Part shown: positions 9,149-16,894 of the stretch, piece after piece
How the letters are laid out: the number at the start of each line of letters is the position of its first letter
Numbering within the stretch: position 1 is the stretch's first letter
Assembly: GCF_946481145.1 (NCBI RefSeq)
Contig: NZ_CAMLMJ010000002.1
Span: 186,001-250,000, forward strand
Length of the DNA: 64,000 nt
Direction: 5' to 3'
Origin: an uncultured Sediminibacterium sp.
GTDB lineage: Bacteria; Bacteroidota; Bacteroidia; Chitinophagales; Chitinophagaceae
The notes under the pieces: generated by a model
Database searches by the model: none
What the model saw: only the letters and a program-made list of their open reading frames with translations
What the model was told of the DNA's origin: nothing
Program-made: the position numbers and the translations under genes

Positions 9149-9868
9149 ATGGCACAAAAAAGACCCCTGGGAAAAAGAATCTGGCGTTTTATATGGCGAT
9201 CAGCCCTTTGGATGTTTCTAACATCGCTGGCCTATATCATCATTTGCAGGTGGGTTATGCCGCCTATTACCATTACGCAATTATCCAATAGTTTCAGTTA
9301 TGGGTTGAAGCGTGATTATATCTCCTGGAATAAGCTTCCATATAATATTAAACTCGCAGTAATAGCAAGTGAGGATCAAACCTTTCCTGATCATAGCGGC
9401 TTCGATTGGGATGCGATCGAAAGAAGCATGAAGCCAAAGAAAAAAGGTAAGAAAACGAAGATCCCATTAGGTGGTGGAGCCAGCACTATTTCACAACAAA
9501 CAGCCAAGAATGTTTTTCTATGGCAGGCAGGTGGCATTACAAAGTATATTCGAAAAGTGCCGGAACTCTATTTCACGAAAATGATTGAATGGATCTGGGG
9601 TAAGCAAAGGATACTGGAAGTTTACCTCAATGTAATTGAAATGGGTCCTGGATTATTTGGCGTAGAAGCAGCTTCACGAAAATATTTCAACAAACCAGCC
9701 GAAAAATTATCCCGCGCAGAAGCTGCCATGATCGTAGCGAGTCTTCCTAATCCGAAAAAGTTTTTACCTAAACCAATGAGTCGCCGTGTTGCCTGGCGCT
9801 ATCCACAGATACTAAAGCAAATGCAGAATATTGAAGATGATGCGGAACTGCAATCCTTGCTAAAATAA
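9149..9868 (+). CDS. mtgA: Monofunctional biosynthetic peptidoglycan transglycosylase
   Basis: 239 residues, the usual MtgA length. One N-terminal membrane anchor (about residues 15-37) precedes a GT51 domain with all its motifs: EDQTFPDHSGFDWDAI (catalytic Glu75), GGGASTISQQTAKNVFLW, and EVYLNVIEMGPGLFG. The enzyme polymerises lipid II into glycan strands on the periplasmic face of the inner membrane and lacks a transpeptidase domain. Last gene of the plus-strand run; it faces the NadR-like kinase gene, 5 bp beyond its stop. Confidence 0.95.
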   Translation: MAQKRPLGKRIWRFIWRSALWMFLTSLAYIIICRWVMPPITITQLSNSFSYGLKRDYISWNKLPYNIKLAVIASEDQTFPDHSGFDWDAIERSMKPKKKGKKTKIPLGGGASTISQQTAKNVFLWQAGGITKYIRKVPELYFTKMIEWIWGKQRILEVYLNVIEMGPGLFGVEAASRKYFNKPAEKLSRAEAAMIVASLPNPKKFLPKPMSRRVAWRYPQILKQMQNIEDDAELQSLLK

Positions 9869-9873
9869 AATAG

Positions 9874-10488
9874 TTATTGAGCCCCGATAAATTTGTCGAT
9901 AGCTGATATTGCTTTTTCCAAACGAGCATCATAATCACCGAAAATTTCGACCCAGGGTACTTTTTGATTGATCATAATATCGCGGTATATCTGGTATAAT
10001 TCCAGACGTGGTTTTTCATCAGGGTATTCACGAAGCACATCTTCTGCCCAGGGTAAATCGGGTTTACAGAGCAGGTAGAAGTTAGTGGTTTGCTGAATTA
10101 TTTCATTGAGGATAAAATGATGGCATTTTTGAAAAACGTATTCACACCAAACTTTCATCACATACATATCTGTATCAACAAACAAAAGCGGTGGATGATT
10201 TTGTGAGCGAAGTGTTTTTACATTAACCCATCGTTTTGCTTCTCCCGGATTTGATCCTTCTGCCATGGACCATTGCCTATTGACCATGTTCTCATATTCT
10301 TTCTCCAATGCCAACTGGCCTTTGGCGATCGACAAAAGATCATCGAAATCGTAATCCATTCCATGGGTCGTTAAATACTCCCTCGCAAACTCCGGGCACC
10401 ACAAAGTATTATAATGCTGTGCCAATAATTCACACAACGTACTCTTACCTGTAGACTCTGGACCTAATATGACGATCTTATGAATCAT
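9874..10488 (-). CDS. NadR-like AAA ATPase / nicotinamide-riboside kinase
   Basis: 204 residues with a P-loop GPESTGKST at 9-17 and an AREYL segment at 35-39, followed by a VDTD metal/substrate motif and a DLPWAEDVLREYPD lid-like loop. This is the ribosylnicotinamide-kinase half of NadR (AAA_28), without the NMN adenylyltransferase half. Known role of the family: phosphorylate nicotinamide riboside to NMN for NAD salvage. The gene directly upstream encodes PnuC, the riboside transporter, so uptake and trapping by phosphorylation are very likely coupled. The alternative, a thiamine-salvage kinase as in PnuT loci, is less likely because no TPP riboswitch is seen. Confidence 0.85.
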   Translation of the reverse strand: MIHKIVILGPESTGKSTLCELLAQHYNTLWCPEFAREYLTTHGMDYDFDDLLSIAKGQLALEKEYENMVNRQWSMAEGSNPGEAKRWVNVKTLRSQNHPPLLFVDTDMYVMKVWCEYVFQKCHHFILNEIIQQTTNFYLLCKPDLPWAEDVLREYPDEKPRLELYQIYRDIMINQKVPWVEIFGDYDARLEKAISAIDKFIGAQ

Positions 10489-10519
10489 GTTTCTCTTTCT
10501 GTGGTATTCAGTGACTTCT

Positions 10520-10538
10520 GTGGCAAATTAATTGCCAC
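10520..10538. repeat. Hairpin between pnuC and the NadR-like gene
   Basis: GTGGCAA at 10520-10526 pairs with TTGCCAC at 10532-10538 over a 5-base loop. The surrounding wording (TTCTGTGG, CAGTGA, GCCACTGAG) resembles the CACAG-type hairpins at 5466, 31203 and 34989. It may partly terminate or stabilise the transcript between the two genes. Confidence 0.45.
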
Positions 10539-10554
10539 TGAGGGCCAGAATATC

Positions 10555-11184
10555 TTATTTATCCCTAGCTCTCTTTTTCCATTCTATTAGTCCTGCAATA
10601 GCCAGAATTAATAGAACAAGAAACTGAACACTTGTAAAAACATAACCTTTCACAAAATACAACGGAATAGAAGCCATATTTGTTGCGATCCACCATATCC
10701 AGCTTTCTGTTTTTTTTCTTGCCATCAACCACATGCCTGTATATGCGGAAGCGCTTGCGAATGCATCGGCCCAGGGAATAGCTTCTGGAGCAAACCCATT
10801 CTTTAACCAGCTTAACAGAATAAAAATCAGCACATAAAAAGCACCAAAGAACAAAAGCTGTTGTACCCATTCTTTCTTCGTGCTATTGGTAATATGTAAT
10901 ACGAATGCTTTTGTCTGTGTATCTTTTCTTGTCCAAAGTATCCATCCATAAATACTCATTACCGAATAATAAAAATTAACGCTGGCTTCTCCGAAAAGTT
11001 GTCCTTTAATACTCAGGTAAATATAGATCAGGGTATTGATGAGTCCGATGGGGTAAACAAGTATATGTTCTTTTCTGCTAAACCATACGCTGGCTATACC
11101 TGCTATTACTGCAATAAATTCAAGTGGGCCTGTTTGCTGAATGCCGTTGGTAAACTGTTGCAACAATTCCTGGAAACTCATCAT
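10555..11184 (-). CDS. pnuC: Nicotinamide riboside transporter PnuC
   Basis: 209 residues with about seven predicted membrane helices. The segments FIAVIAGIASVWFSRKEHI, YPIGLINTLIYIYLSIKGQ and FYYSVMSIYGWILW match the PnuC/SWEET-like family, including the W(x)3 substrate-cage tryptophans near IYGWILW and TESWIWWIATN. PnuC moves nicotinamide riboside across the inner membrane by facilitated diffusion, and trapping requires a kinase, here the NadR-like gene 66 bp downstream. Starts at MMSF; either Met is possible. Its 5' end is 56 bp from the previous minus-strand gene. Confidence 0.9.
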   Translation of the reverse strand: MMSFQELLQQFTNGIQQTGPLEFIAVIAGIASVWFSRKEHILVYPIGLINTLIYIYLSIKGQLFGEASVNFYYSVMSIYGWILWTRKDTQTKAFVLHITNSTKKEWVQQLLFFGAFYVLIFILLSWLKNGFAPEAIPWADAFASASAYTGMWLMARKKTESWIWWIATNMASIPLYFVKGYVFTSVQFLVLLILAIAGLIEWKKRARDK

Positions 11185-11240
11185 GGTGCAGCAAAATACA
11201 GATTCAATTGCAAATAAGGATGGTATCCGTAATGGTGGTG

Positions 11241-11912
11241 TTAGTTTTCCGGAATGGTAAATTGCAAAAGCAGTTCCTGGTCTTTATATAATTGAAGGAT
11301 GCCGCTGTTAAACTGGTAGCGGTTAACTGCGGAAAGATGTTTTAAGTAAAGTGATTCCATTTGCATGTCGAGGCAGGCCATTTCTGTAGATGCCACCCCG
11401 GAAATAGCCATCTTTCCATTGTCGATGATTACTTTCCCGAAATAACGGTTACAGATTGCTTTACCGGATATCCTGCCTGTTTTTCTATCAAATTGTATAT
11501 CGGGTATGTTACTACCATTCACCTGTTCCATTTTCCCGTTTCGGCTGATTCTTGCCAATGGCAAGGAAACCTGGTCTGGAATTGGAATGGTTCTTTGTAC
11601 ATAGGTTTTCGACCTTTCTTTGGAAAGCACTTTTATAAGGTAATAAGCATATGCCGAACCGTCAGCGGGTGGATTATCTCTTTTCACCCTCATTATTTCC
11701 AGTTTATAGTTATATCCTTCTTCGTATGTAAATCCCTCGATCCCTGAATAAAACAGTGCATAGGGTTCGCCTGGTTTTTCCTTTACCTGTAAACAAGGCT
11801 TATTGCTGATTCCGTAGCAGTCTGCCTTGGTATCCGCCACATAAAATGTTGTCCTTTGCGCTATCAGCGAAGTCGCGAACAAAACCATCAATATCGTGAG
11901 CTTCAGTTTCAT
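11241..11912 (-). CDS. Secreted META / DUF4377-like domain protein
   Basis: About 223 residues from the ATG at 11912, which gives a clean signal peptide (MKLKLTILMVLFATSLIAQ). The first half resembles DUF4377: CYGISNKPCLQVKEKP, then WxxFYSGIEGFTYEEGYNYKLEI-like strands. The second half (from about residue 125) has META/HslJ features: ISGKAICNRYFGKVIIDNGKMAI and STEMACLDMQMESLYLKHL. Such proteins are envelope stress or heat-related lipoproteins of unknown biochemical activity. Both cysteine pairs are kept. Family assignment is from motif recognition, and I am more sure of the META half. Confidence 0.75.
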   Translation of the reverse strand: MKLKLTILMVLFATSLIAQRTTFYVADTKADCYGISNKPCLQVKEKPGEPYALFYSGIEGFTYEEGYNYKLEIMRVKRDNPPADGSAYAYYLIKVLSKERSKTYVQRTIPIPDQVSLPLARISRNGKMEQVNGSNIPDIQFDRKTGRISGKAICNRYFGKVIIDNGKMAISGVASTEMACLDMQMESLYLKHLSAVNRYQFNSGILQLYKDQELLLQFTIPEN

Positions 11913-12032
11913 TATAGGCAATATTACAAACAGCATACCATTTAGGTTGCCTTTCCTTTCTTTTAACAGATTTTGTAAGGATAACGTCTAAAATACTGTT
12001 TTTATTGAAAACAGGGTATCTGGGATGCCTGA

Positions 12033-12566
12033 TTAAACAAGCGATACGAGTCCATGTTCGATACTCTTGCCATGGTGCGAAGCGTGGTATGCAGTGAAAT
12101 AGATCATTTCACGCAGGGTAATCATACCCAGTAATGGGTGCGGCAGGATGTATTTATCTAAGGAGAATTCTTTATACCTGCTGGTTTTCTTAATAAGCTG
12201 ACGAACTTCCGCATCCAACTGCGACAGTAGCCTGTCTTTTTCTGATACGGGTACGTCAGGGCCGGGAATAAATGCAGCGGATGCTCTTCCTCCTGCCTGT
12301 AATTTGATATGATAACGATCTACCAGGGCATCGTAGGTTCGGGAGGGTCTGTTTGCATAACCAAAACGCCAACCAAGGATGAAATTGGGAAGAGAAAATG
12401 CTTTATTAACGGGTGCTACACTTTTGATGAGATGGTCAACCTGCTGGAGTGCGTTCCATTTGTCTGTGGGTGCATATAACAGTGCACGGTCATTGAGTTG
12501 AGATACCTGTTCAATTAACTGAGCATAGTTTTGCTGCAGGAGCTGCAGGATGGCCTCTTTCTCCAT
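12033..12566 (-). CDS. DinB family protein
   Basis: 177 residues, helical. The metal-binding histidines of the DinB/YfiT four-helix bundle are visible: DHLIKS (His45) and the C-terminal HASHHGKSIEH (His161, His164/165). Members act as thiol-dependent transferases (for example bacillithiol or mycothiol S-transferases) or are damage-inducible with unknown roles; here only the fold can be assigned. Separated from nifU by a terminator hairpin at 12688-12718, so it is probably transcribed alone. Confidence 0.8.
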   Translation of the reverse strand: MEKEAILQLLQQNYAQLIEQVSQLNDRALLYAPTDKWNALQQVDHLIKSVAPVNKAFSLPNFILGWRFGYANRPSRTYDALVDRYHIKLQAGGRASAAFIPGPDVPVSEKDRLLSQLDAEVRQLIKKTSRYKEFSLDKYILPHPLLGMITLREMIYFTAYHASHHGKSIEHGLVSLV

Positions 12567-12687
12567 TTGGTAGTTTTAGCAGGGTTGGGTTCTAAGCAAA
12601 TATAATGATGTTGTGCTTTGGTAATTAAAAGTTTGCGATTAATTGTACTATGTTTCCCGCTTTTTGTATTGTTACCGATTGCAAAAA

Positions 12688-12718
12688 AAAGCGCTGTACC
12701 CTGTTGGTACAACGCTTT
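12688..12718 (-). terminator. Rho-independent terminator of nifU
   Basis: A 13-bp stem with one G-T wobble (AAAGCGCTGTACC against GGTACAACGCTTT) over a 5-base loop, followed on the minus strand by a run of eight T. It lies 22 bp after the nifU stop. Confidence 0.8.
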
Positions 12719-12739
12719 CAAAAAAAAACAAACAAAGTA

Positions 12740-13339
12740 TTATTCAGCTTCTGCTACTACTTCTTTTACTTCCGGAATCATTCTTTTCATCATGCCTTCG
12801 ATTCCGGCTTTCAGGGTAATCATTGACGAAGGACAACCACTACAGCTTCCCTGAAGCATCAGGTTAACCACCCCATCGTTATAGCTTTTAAACTGAATGG
12901 CGCCGCCATCCATTTCAACTGCGGGTTTTACGTAGTTTTCGAGCAGTTCTTTTACTCTTTTTACAATATCATCGTCATCAGCGCTAACCGCATTGGATGC
13001 TTCCTGTTTAACCTTTGCAACTTCTTCTTCATTAACCACCACACCGCCATTTTCAAGGTATTCTTTCAAAAACTCTTTAATGGTGGGTATAATATCCTGC
13101 CAGTCTTCGGTATCTGCGGTTTTGGTAAGTGTAACGAAATTACTCGCTATAAATACGCTTCTGATAAAGGGAAAGCTAAACAGTTCCTTTGCCAGCGGTG
13201 AGGGACCAGCCAATGCTTCTTCTGCAAAATCAATGCTTTTTCCCGGATAAAGCAGTTTATTCGCAACAAACTTCATGGTCTCCGGGTTAGGAGTCATTTC
13301 TGTGTAAATACTGATTACGGGATTTCCTGTTTTGATCAT
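12740..13339 (-). CDS. NifU/Nfu-type iron-sulfur cluster scaffold or carrier
   Basis: 199 residues in two domains. Residues 9-95 match the Nfu N-terminal domain (ISIYTEMTPNPETMKFVAN start, FPFIRSVFIASNFVTLTK). Residues 120-199 are the NifU C-terminal domain, with the cluster-binding CSGC at 166-169 in GSCSGCPSSMITLKAGIE. It should carry a [4Fe-4S] cluster from the assembly machinery to apo-enzymes in the cytoplasm. No suf or isc genes are next to it. It ends in a strong terminator and appears monocistronic. Confidence 0.93.
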   Translation of the reverse strand: MIKTGNPVISIYTEMTPNPETMKFVANKLLYPGKSIDFAEEALAGPSPLAKELFSFPFIRSVFIASNFVTLTKTADTEDWQDIIPTIKEFLKEYLENGGVVVNEEEVAKVKQEASNAVSADDDDIVKRVKELLENYVKPAVEMDGGAIQFKSYNDGVVNLMLQGSCSGCPSSMITLKAGIEGMMKRMIPEVKEVVAEAE

Positions 13340-13465
13340 ATTTTGTCTTTTAACCTATGCCAGACTATTGCCTGTCATACTACAAAAATAATCAAAAGCT
13401 GGGGGATCAGGGAAAATACCGAAAGTGTCGGGGGGCTTTTTTCGGATATCGAAAACCTGTAAAAC

Positions 13466-13693
13466 TTACCAGATGGCAAACCTGGTTGAGCCTTCCAATA
13501 TGTAAGTCTCACTATTTACCTGCTCTTTTGCCTGGGTAAATACTGGATTTTGCCGTTCAAACGGCGTTGCATAATCGCTACTTGCTTGTTTGTCGTTGTT
13601 TGCCGTACATAAGGTTGATTGGTTGGGGGCAGCCAATACAACGCTTGCCAGACATAGCAAGTAGCGGAGTAAATTGTTGAATGCTGCTTTCAT
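13466..13693 (-). CDS. Small secreted protein of unknown function
   Basis: 75 residues from the ATG at 13693: a signal-peptide-like start (MKAAFNNLLRYLLCLASVVL, cut near AAPN) and a polar remainder with two cysteine-free halves and an ILEGSTRFAIW end. I do not recognise it. A CACA/TGTG dyad of the kind found before the cytochrome c and hemerythrin-like genes lies about 50 bp upstream (13741-13777), which supports a real promoter here. The longer reading frame to 13789 would start inside that site and is not favoured. Confidence 0.5.
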   Translation of the reverse strand: MKAAFNNLLRYLLCLASVVLAAPNQSTLCTANNDKQASSDYATPFERQNPVFTQAKEQVNSETYILEGSTRFAIW

Positions 13694-13740
13694 ATTCCTT
13701 ATTGTTACGATGCAAAAGTATTCCTGTTTATGCCGGTTTG

Positions 13741-13777
13741 CAACCACACAAACATGTGAAATGCATGTTTTTGCAGG
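13741..13777. promoter_or_regulatory. Dyad motif site 1 (CACA/TGTG ... TTTGCAGG)
   Basis: Plus strand AACCACACAAACATGTG followed 13 bases later by TTTTTGCAGG. It shares the AACCACA-N-TGTG-TTTGCAG layout with the sites at 15404, 16287, 16448 and 48171. Spacing is longer than in the others. Confidence 0.4.
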
Positions 13778-13798
13778 TTTGTAAATCACATAAAAAAG

Positions 13799-13823
13799 AA
13801 CCCCGACGCAGTTGGTCGGGGTT
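13799..13823 (-). terminator. Rho-independent terminator
   Basis: AACCCCGAC and GTCGGGGTT pair perfectly (9 bp) over a 7-base loop, followed on the minus strand by TTCTTTTTTA. It terminates the lipoprotein gene that stops at 13868. Confidence 0.85.
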
Positions 13824-13867
13824 GGTTTACACAGGGATATTTTTATAAAATGTTGAAATTCAATTAA

Positions 13868-14689
13868 TTAGTACTGAAATGTTGTTTCAGTTACCTCATC
13901 GGGCAGACCTGTTTCTTTTACTACCGTTGTTCTTTTTAAAGGGTTGCCATCATTATCATAAGTATATGTGTGTGTTACCGATGCATATTGCTGACCCAAT
14001 TTATCGTAGTGTTTTTCGGTAAGCGGGTTATTAGGCATTGCGATCAATGTAGGCAGGTAAGGATTGTTTTCAAATAAAAGACTGGTATTCCTTTTAGTAT
14101 CATAACTGCTCATTTCATAAACATCGGTTTTTTCAAGGGAACCAGTGTTGTAATCCTTGTACCAGGAACTCATTGTTTTAATATTGCCATTGGCATAATA
14201 ATCTACTTCAAAACGCATCGAGGGAGCGGTACCGATAGGGCCAGCAAAACTGCTGAAAATATCGGTGCGCCATAAGCGACCTTCTTTATAAGTGTATTGA
14301 TAAGTAGCAATAACCACATTATTTCCTGTTACCACTTCTACTTTAGTGATATCACCACCAGTGTAAGTGTACTTATATTTTGAACCATCACTTGCAGACA
14401 TTTCTGTGAGTTTGTCGGCATTATAGGCCAGTTGGTACACAGTAATATCATCACCACTGGTTGTTTTTTGCAGGGTAGTTATTTTACTTGGTTGTCCGGC
14501 ATTGTTATACTGCACAGACAGGTAGCTGCCATCATCGTAATTTATCTTGCTTAACTTTTTCTGGCCGCCTATTGGTCCAGGATCTACCACGGTACCTGGA
14601 TCGAATTCTTTTGTACAACCTGTAATCATCAAAACGATAGCCAGTAATACGCCAGTTAGTTTCATCGTCTGCTGTAAACTTCTTTTCAT
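13868..14689 (-). CDS. Lipoprotein with YD/RHS-like strand repeats, unknown function
   Basis: 273 residues. A lipobox LMITGC places the lipid-bearing cysteine at about residue 25, so it is membrane-anchored. The body is a chain of short strands with motifs such as YDDGSYLSVQYNNAGQPSKI, YKYTYTGGDITKVEV, YQYTYKEGRLWRTDI and HTYTYDNDGNPLKRT, which look like loose YD repeats of RHS-type beta wraps (similar to DUF4595-like Bacteroidota lipoproteins). Function unknown. It starts 10 bp after the cytochrome c gene ends and is followed by a terminator, so the two form an operon, perhaps with the response regulator upstream. Confidence 0.75.
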   Translation of the reverse strand: MKRSLQQTMKLTGVLLAIVLMITGCTKEFDPGTVVDPGPIGGQKKLSKINYDDGSYLSVQYNNAGQPSKITTLQKTTSGDDITVYQLAYNADKLTEMSASDGSKYKYTYTGGDITKVEVVTGNNVVIATYQYTYKEGRLWRTDIFSSFAGPIGTAPSMRFEVDYYANGNIKTMSSWYKDYNTGSLEKTDVYEMSSYDTKRNTSLLFENNPYLPTLIAMPNNPLTEKHYDKLGQQYASVTHTYTYDNDGNPLKRTTVVKETGLPDEVTETTFQY

Positions 14690-14699
14690 TTTATTTCAA

Positions 14700-15332
14700 C
14701 TATTTAATCACTTTTACTTCAGTAGGAGGAATTGGTGCAGGTACAGGATTTTTAATAGCGGGCAAAGACATTAAATAACTATAAACAGCACTTAAATCTT
14801 CATCCGTCATTTTTGCAACATTATACCAAGGCATAGGTGGCATCACCGGGCGACCGCCTTCCTGACCCAGGTGTTTTCCTGTACGAAGGGTTTTTACAAA
14901 CACTTCTTCTGTCCAGTTACCAATACCAGTTGTTTCATCAGGTGTAAGGTTTGCACCAAACGATATACCCCATGGACCTGCAAAAGCTGTTACATCGGGC
15001 GACATTTTTACCCATTGCTGGTCTTTTGCCAATGCTTCTGTAAGCGTTGGTATCCCATGTTCAGAAGGGTATCCTGACATCAGTTTTGTGGTGTCTGGCA
15101 TTGGTCCCATTGGTGTCATGACTTTAGGAGAATGACAATCGTTGCATCCGGCAACGGTTACGAGGTATTCTCCTCTTGCTATCAGTTCGTCTTTTTCTTT
15201 TTGTCTTACTTCAGTGATATCTTCTTTCTTGGTTGCTGTTTCCTTGCTTCCGGCTTCGCTGCAGGCTGCAACAGTGGCCATAACAGACAAAGCAATGATT
15301 GCCAGGTTCAGGGTTTTGTTTTTTAATGTCAT
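14700..15332 (-). CDS. Mono-haem cytochrome c lipoprotein
   Basis: 210 residues from the ATG at 15332. Lipobox TVAAC sets the lipidated cysteine at 24. The haem-attachment motif CNDCH is at 63-67, after ARGEYLVTVAG, the usual approach helix. C-terminal methionines in MPPMPWYNVAKMTDEDL offer the distal ligand and are followed by a typical final helix (LSAVYSYLMSLP). It should carry electrons in the periplasm, probably anchored to a membrane. The gene is upstream of the YD-type lipoprotein (10 bp) and downstream of an orphan response regulator; a dyad motif at 15404-15432 sits 72 bp before the start. Confidence 0.88.
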   Translation of the reverse strand: MTLKNKTLNLAIIALSVMATVAACSEAGSKETATKKEDITEVRQKEKDELIARGEYLVTVAGCNDCHSPKVMTPMGPMPDTTKLMSGYPSEHGIPTLTEALAKDQQWVKMSPDVTAFAGPWGISFGANLTPDETTGIGNWTEEVFVKTLRTGKHLGQEGGRPVMPPMPWYNVAKMTDEDLSAVYSYLMSLPAIKNPVPAPIPPTEVKVIK

Positions 15333-15403
15333 TGTTAATGTTTTTGTATACAGTAAAATGTGAATTGATTTCCAATTATGCAACAAACATAAACCCGCAA
15401 AAG

Positions 15404-15432
15404 CCTGCAAACTATCACACAAAAATGTGGTT
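15404..15432. promoter_or_regulatory. Dyad motif site 2, upstream of cytochrome c
   Basis: On the minus strand AACCACATTTTTGTGTGATAG followed by TTTGCAGG, in the gene's direction. The CACA/TGTG dyad and the TTTGCAG tail are shared with the response-regulator promoter site at 16287-16315 (14 of the central bases are the same wording: GATAG, TGCA). Confidence 0.55.
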
Positions 15433-15448
15433 GGGATGAGAGGGGGAT

Positions 15449-15606
15449 GTGAATGGTGAGTGGTGAATGGGTTGTAGAGTCGGAAAGTCCGGGAGTCCGA
15501 AGTCCGGAAGACGGGAAGAAAAATCGTATAAGCCAAGTAGCAATCACCCAAGCCCCAGTCTTTCGGTCTCCGGACCTCGGACTTCGGACCTCAGACCTCG
15601 GACTCC
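15449..15606. repeat. Compound heptameric stutter repeat (GTGAATG and GTCCGAA words)
   Basis: Between cytochrome c and the response regulator. First GTGAATG, GTGAGTG, GTGAATG (15449-15469). Then a left arm of GTCCG-type words (15478-15510) and, after a 58-base spacer, a right arm of five exact heptamer steps, TCCGGAC CTCGGAC TTCGGAC CTCAGAC CTCGGAC (15569-15603). The two arms are complementary in word and register, so the region can form a long imperfect hairpin. It is much richer in GC than its surroundings. Confidence 0.75.
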
Positions 15607-15616
15607 TCAACTTCCC

Positions 15617-16249
15617 TCACACAATTTTATTCCTGAAAGCTTTCGCAACAGCCTCGCTCTTGCTGTTTACATGAAGTTTTTCGTAAATCTTTTTTATATG
15701 CGAGCGAACGGTATCAATGGCGATAAACATTTCTGCGGCGATCATTTTATAACTGTACCCATTCACTAATAATTGCAGAACCTGTTTTTCGCGTTCAGAA
15801 AGATCGTAGTCTTGTCCTTTTTCGTTGTTAAGTGAAGAGAACATTTTCAATACCTGGGTGGCGATAGAAGATGTCATTGGTGCTCCACCGGTTTGAGCTT
15901 CCTGAATATATTCCAGTAACCTGGCGGGTGGTGTTTTTTTAAGTACATAGCCATTTGCGCCATTACTAATGGCATCGAAAACATTCTTGTTGTCGTCGAA
16001 TACGGTAAGCATCAAAATTTTTACATCCGTATCAATCTCACGTATTTTTTTTAGTCCTTCAATACCATTGGTTCCTGGCATATCTATATCCATCAGTATT
16101 ACATCTGGTTTAAAGGCCCTCACTTCATCTTCAACATTGTTACAGTTCTTAAAAGCTGAAAGCACTTCAAAACCATCAGACCCGTTGATGAGCATCGTTA
16201 ATCCTTCACGTAACTGGGGGTTGTCTTCGTAAATCAATAATTTGGTCAT
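15617..16249 (-). CDS. NarL/FixJ-type response regulator
   Basis: 210 residues. Receiver domain 1-120 with the acidic pair YEDN (Glu8-Asp9), phospho-acceptor Asp54 in VILMDIDMPGTNG, Thr/Lys at LMLTVFD and LKKTPP. The C-terminal LuxR-type helix-turn-helix (about 145-205) reads LSEREKQVLQLLVNGYSYKMIAAEM and IDTVRSHIKKIYEKL. It should bind DNA when phosphorylated. No histidine kinase gene is adjacent, so the partner is elsewhere. A CACAT/ATGCG dyad at 16287-16315, ~40 bp upstream of the start, is similar to the one before the cytochrome c gene, suggesting shared control and possibly autoregulation. Confidence 0.93.
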   Translation of the reverse strand: MTKLLIYEDNPQLREGLTMLINGSDGFEVLSAFKNCNNVEDEVRAFKPDVILMDIDMPGTNGIEGLKKIREIDTDVKILMLTVFDDNKNVFDAISNGANGYVLKKTPPARLLEYIQEAQTGGAPMTSSIATQVLKMFSSLNNEKGQDYDLSEREKQVLQLLVNGYSYKMIAAEMFIAIDTVRSHIKKIYEKLHVNSKSEAVAKAFRNKIV

Positions 16250-16286
16250 AAGGTCTTTTTACAGTTACAAAGCTAACAGATGAATG

Positions 16287-16315
16287 CTTTGCAGACTATC
16301 GCATAATAATGTTAG
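16287..16315. promoter_or_regulatory. Dyad motif site 3, upstream of the response regulator
   Basis: Minus strand CTAACATTATTATGCGATAG followed by TCTGCAAAG. Same layout as site 2 (ACATT-N-TTRTGYGATAG, then TGCA). It lies about 40-65 bp upstream of the start at 16249. Confidence 0.5.
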
Positions 16316-16325
16316 AGAGGGGGGG

Positions 16326-16394
16326 GTGAATTGTCAATTGTGAATGGTGAATGAAATCGTTTTAATATTGACCATTCACAATTGACAATTCACC
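16326..16394. repeat. 69-bp heptameric inverted repeat, copy 1 (GTGAATG family)
   Basis: GTGAATT GTCAATT GTGAATG GTGAATG in exact 7-base steps, a 22-base spacer, then the inverted arm. The outer 23 bases of each side pair perfectly. The whole 69 bp is identical to 19249-19317, 2.9 kb away. Confidence 0.9.
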
Positions 16395-16447
16395 TCCTTT
16401 CTTTTAAAGTTAGCATTCCCTCAACCCTCCACAAAATTTCACACCGT

Positions 16448-16471
16448 AAAACCACATAATTATGTGATGTG
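16448..16471. promoter_or_regulatory. Dyad motif site 4
   Basis: AAACCACATAATTATGTGATG on the plus strand: a perfect CACATAATTATGTG palindrome within it. It is 178 bp upstream of the micro-ORF at 16649 and within the same non-coding stretch as the response-regulator promoter. Confidence 0.45.
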
Positions 16472-16648
16472 TTTTTTAACATGCTTTATCAAATTCACTG
16501 ACAAACGGTGAGAAAAGGGGATGAGTTGTTTTGCGTGTTAAAAACTGATTCCGGCAAATACATGCAGGCATAAACTTTCACATTTACATGCGGTTGAACA
16601 GGCTTTTTTTCCGTTGCATTTTTGCATCATCAAACAAAGAATAAAAAA

Positions 16649-16723
16649 ATGAAAGGAAAATATATTACCACAGCCCTGATTATTGCGGTGATGGCTGGTG
16701 GTAAAAAAGCGACAACCCTTTAA
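16649..16723 (+). pseudogene. 24-codon micro-ORF with signal-peptide-like sequence, possibly a truncated gene
   Basis: MKGKYITTALIIAVMAGG followed by KKATTL and stop. A basic start and a hydrophobic core look like an export signal. Immediately after GG the DNA has a run of six A. Reading in another frame from there gives KSDNPLTQESIAIYRSGP and a stop, which would suit a short lipoprotein broken by a frameshift. Either a tiny membrane peptide, a leader peptide, or a decayed gene; I cannot tell. A dyad motif lies 180 bp upstream. Confidence 0.35.
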
Positions 16724-16747
16724 CCCAGGAATCTATAGCAATATACC

Positions 16748-16894
16748 GGTCCGGCCCGTAAGCCGGACCCCTGAAAAGGGTCGCCATTGTTGGTCGTCGT
16801 TGACCAACAAAAACAAATTTGGCAAGTTTGGGTTTTTTATAAGCAGTATGTTAGAAGCAGAGCAACAGGTTACACAACAAGTGTGTAACCTGTT
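16748..16894. other. Hairpin-rich non-coding segment (candidate structured RNA)
   Basis: Three clear stem-loops in 150 bp: GGTCCGGC/GCCGGACC (16748-16769), TTGGTC/GACCAA (16790-16807) and a 13-bp perfect stem AACAGGTTACACA/TGTGTAACCTGTT (16864-16894) with a 5-base loop. The last is followed by a T-containing stretch and could terminate a plus-strand transcript. Between them is a GTTTGGGTTTTTTATAAG stretch. No convincing protein is encoded. I do not recognise a known RNA family. Confidence 0.4.

Noticed and set aside
15449..15606. Repeat arrays could be read as CRISPR arrays
   Set aside because: Units are 7 bases with no unique spacers of 30-40 bp and no cas genes; they are stuttered words in inverted arms.
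14700..16249. Whole 13.7-16.3 kb cluster as a mobile genomic island
   Set aside because: No integrase, transposase, tRNA or direct-repeat boundary is visible; only intergenic repeats are present.
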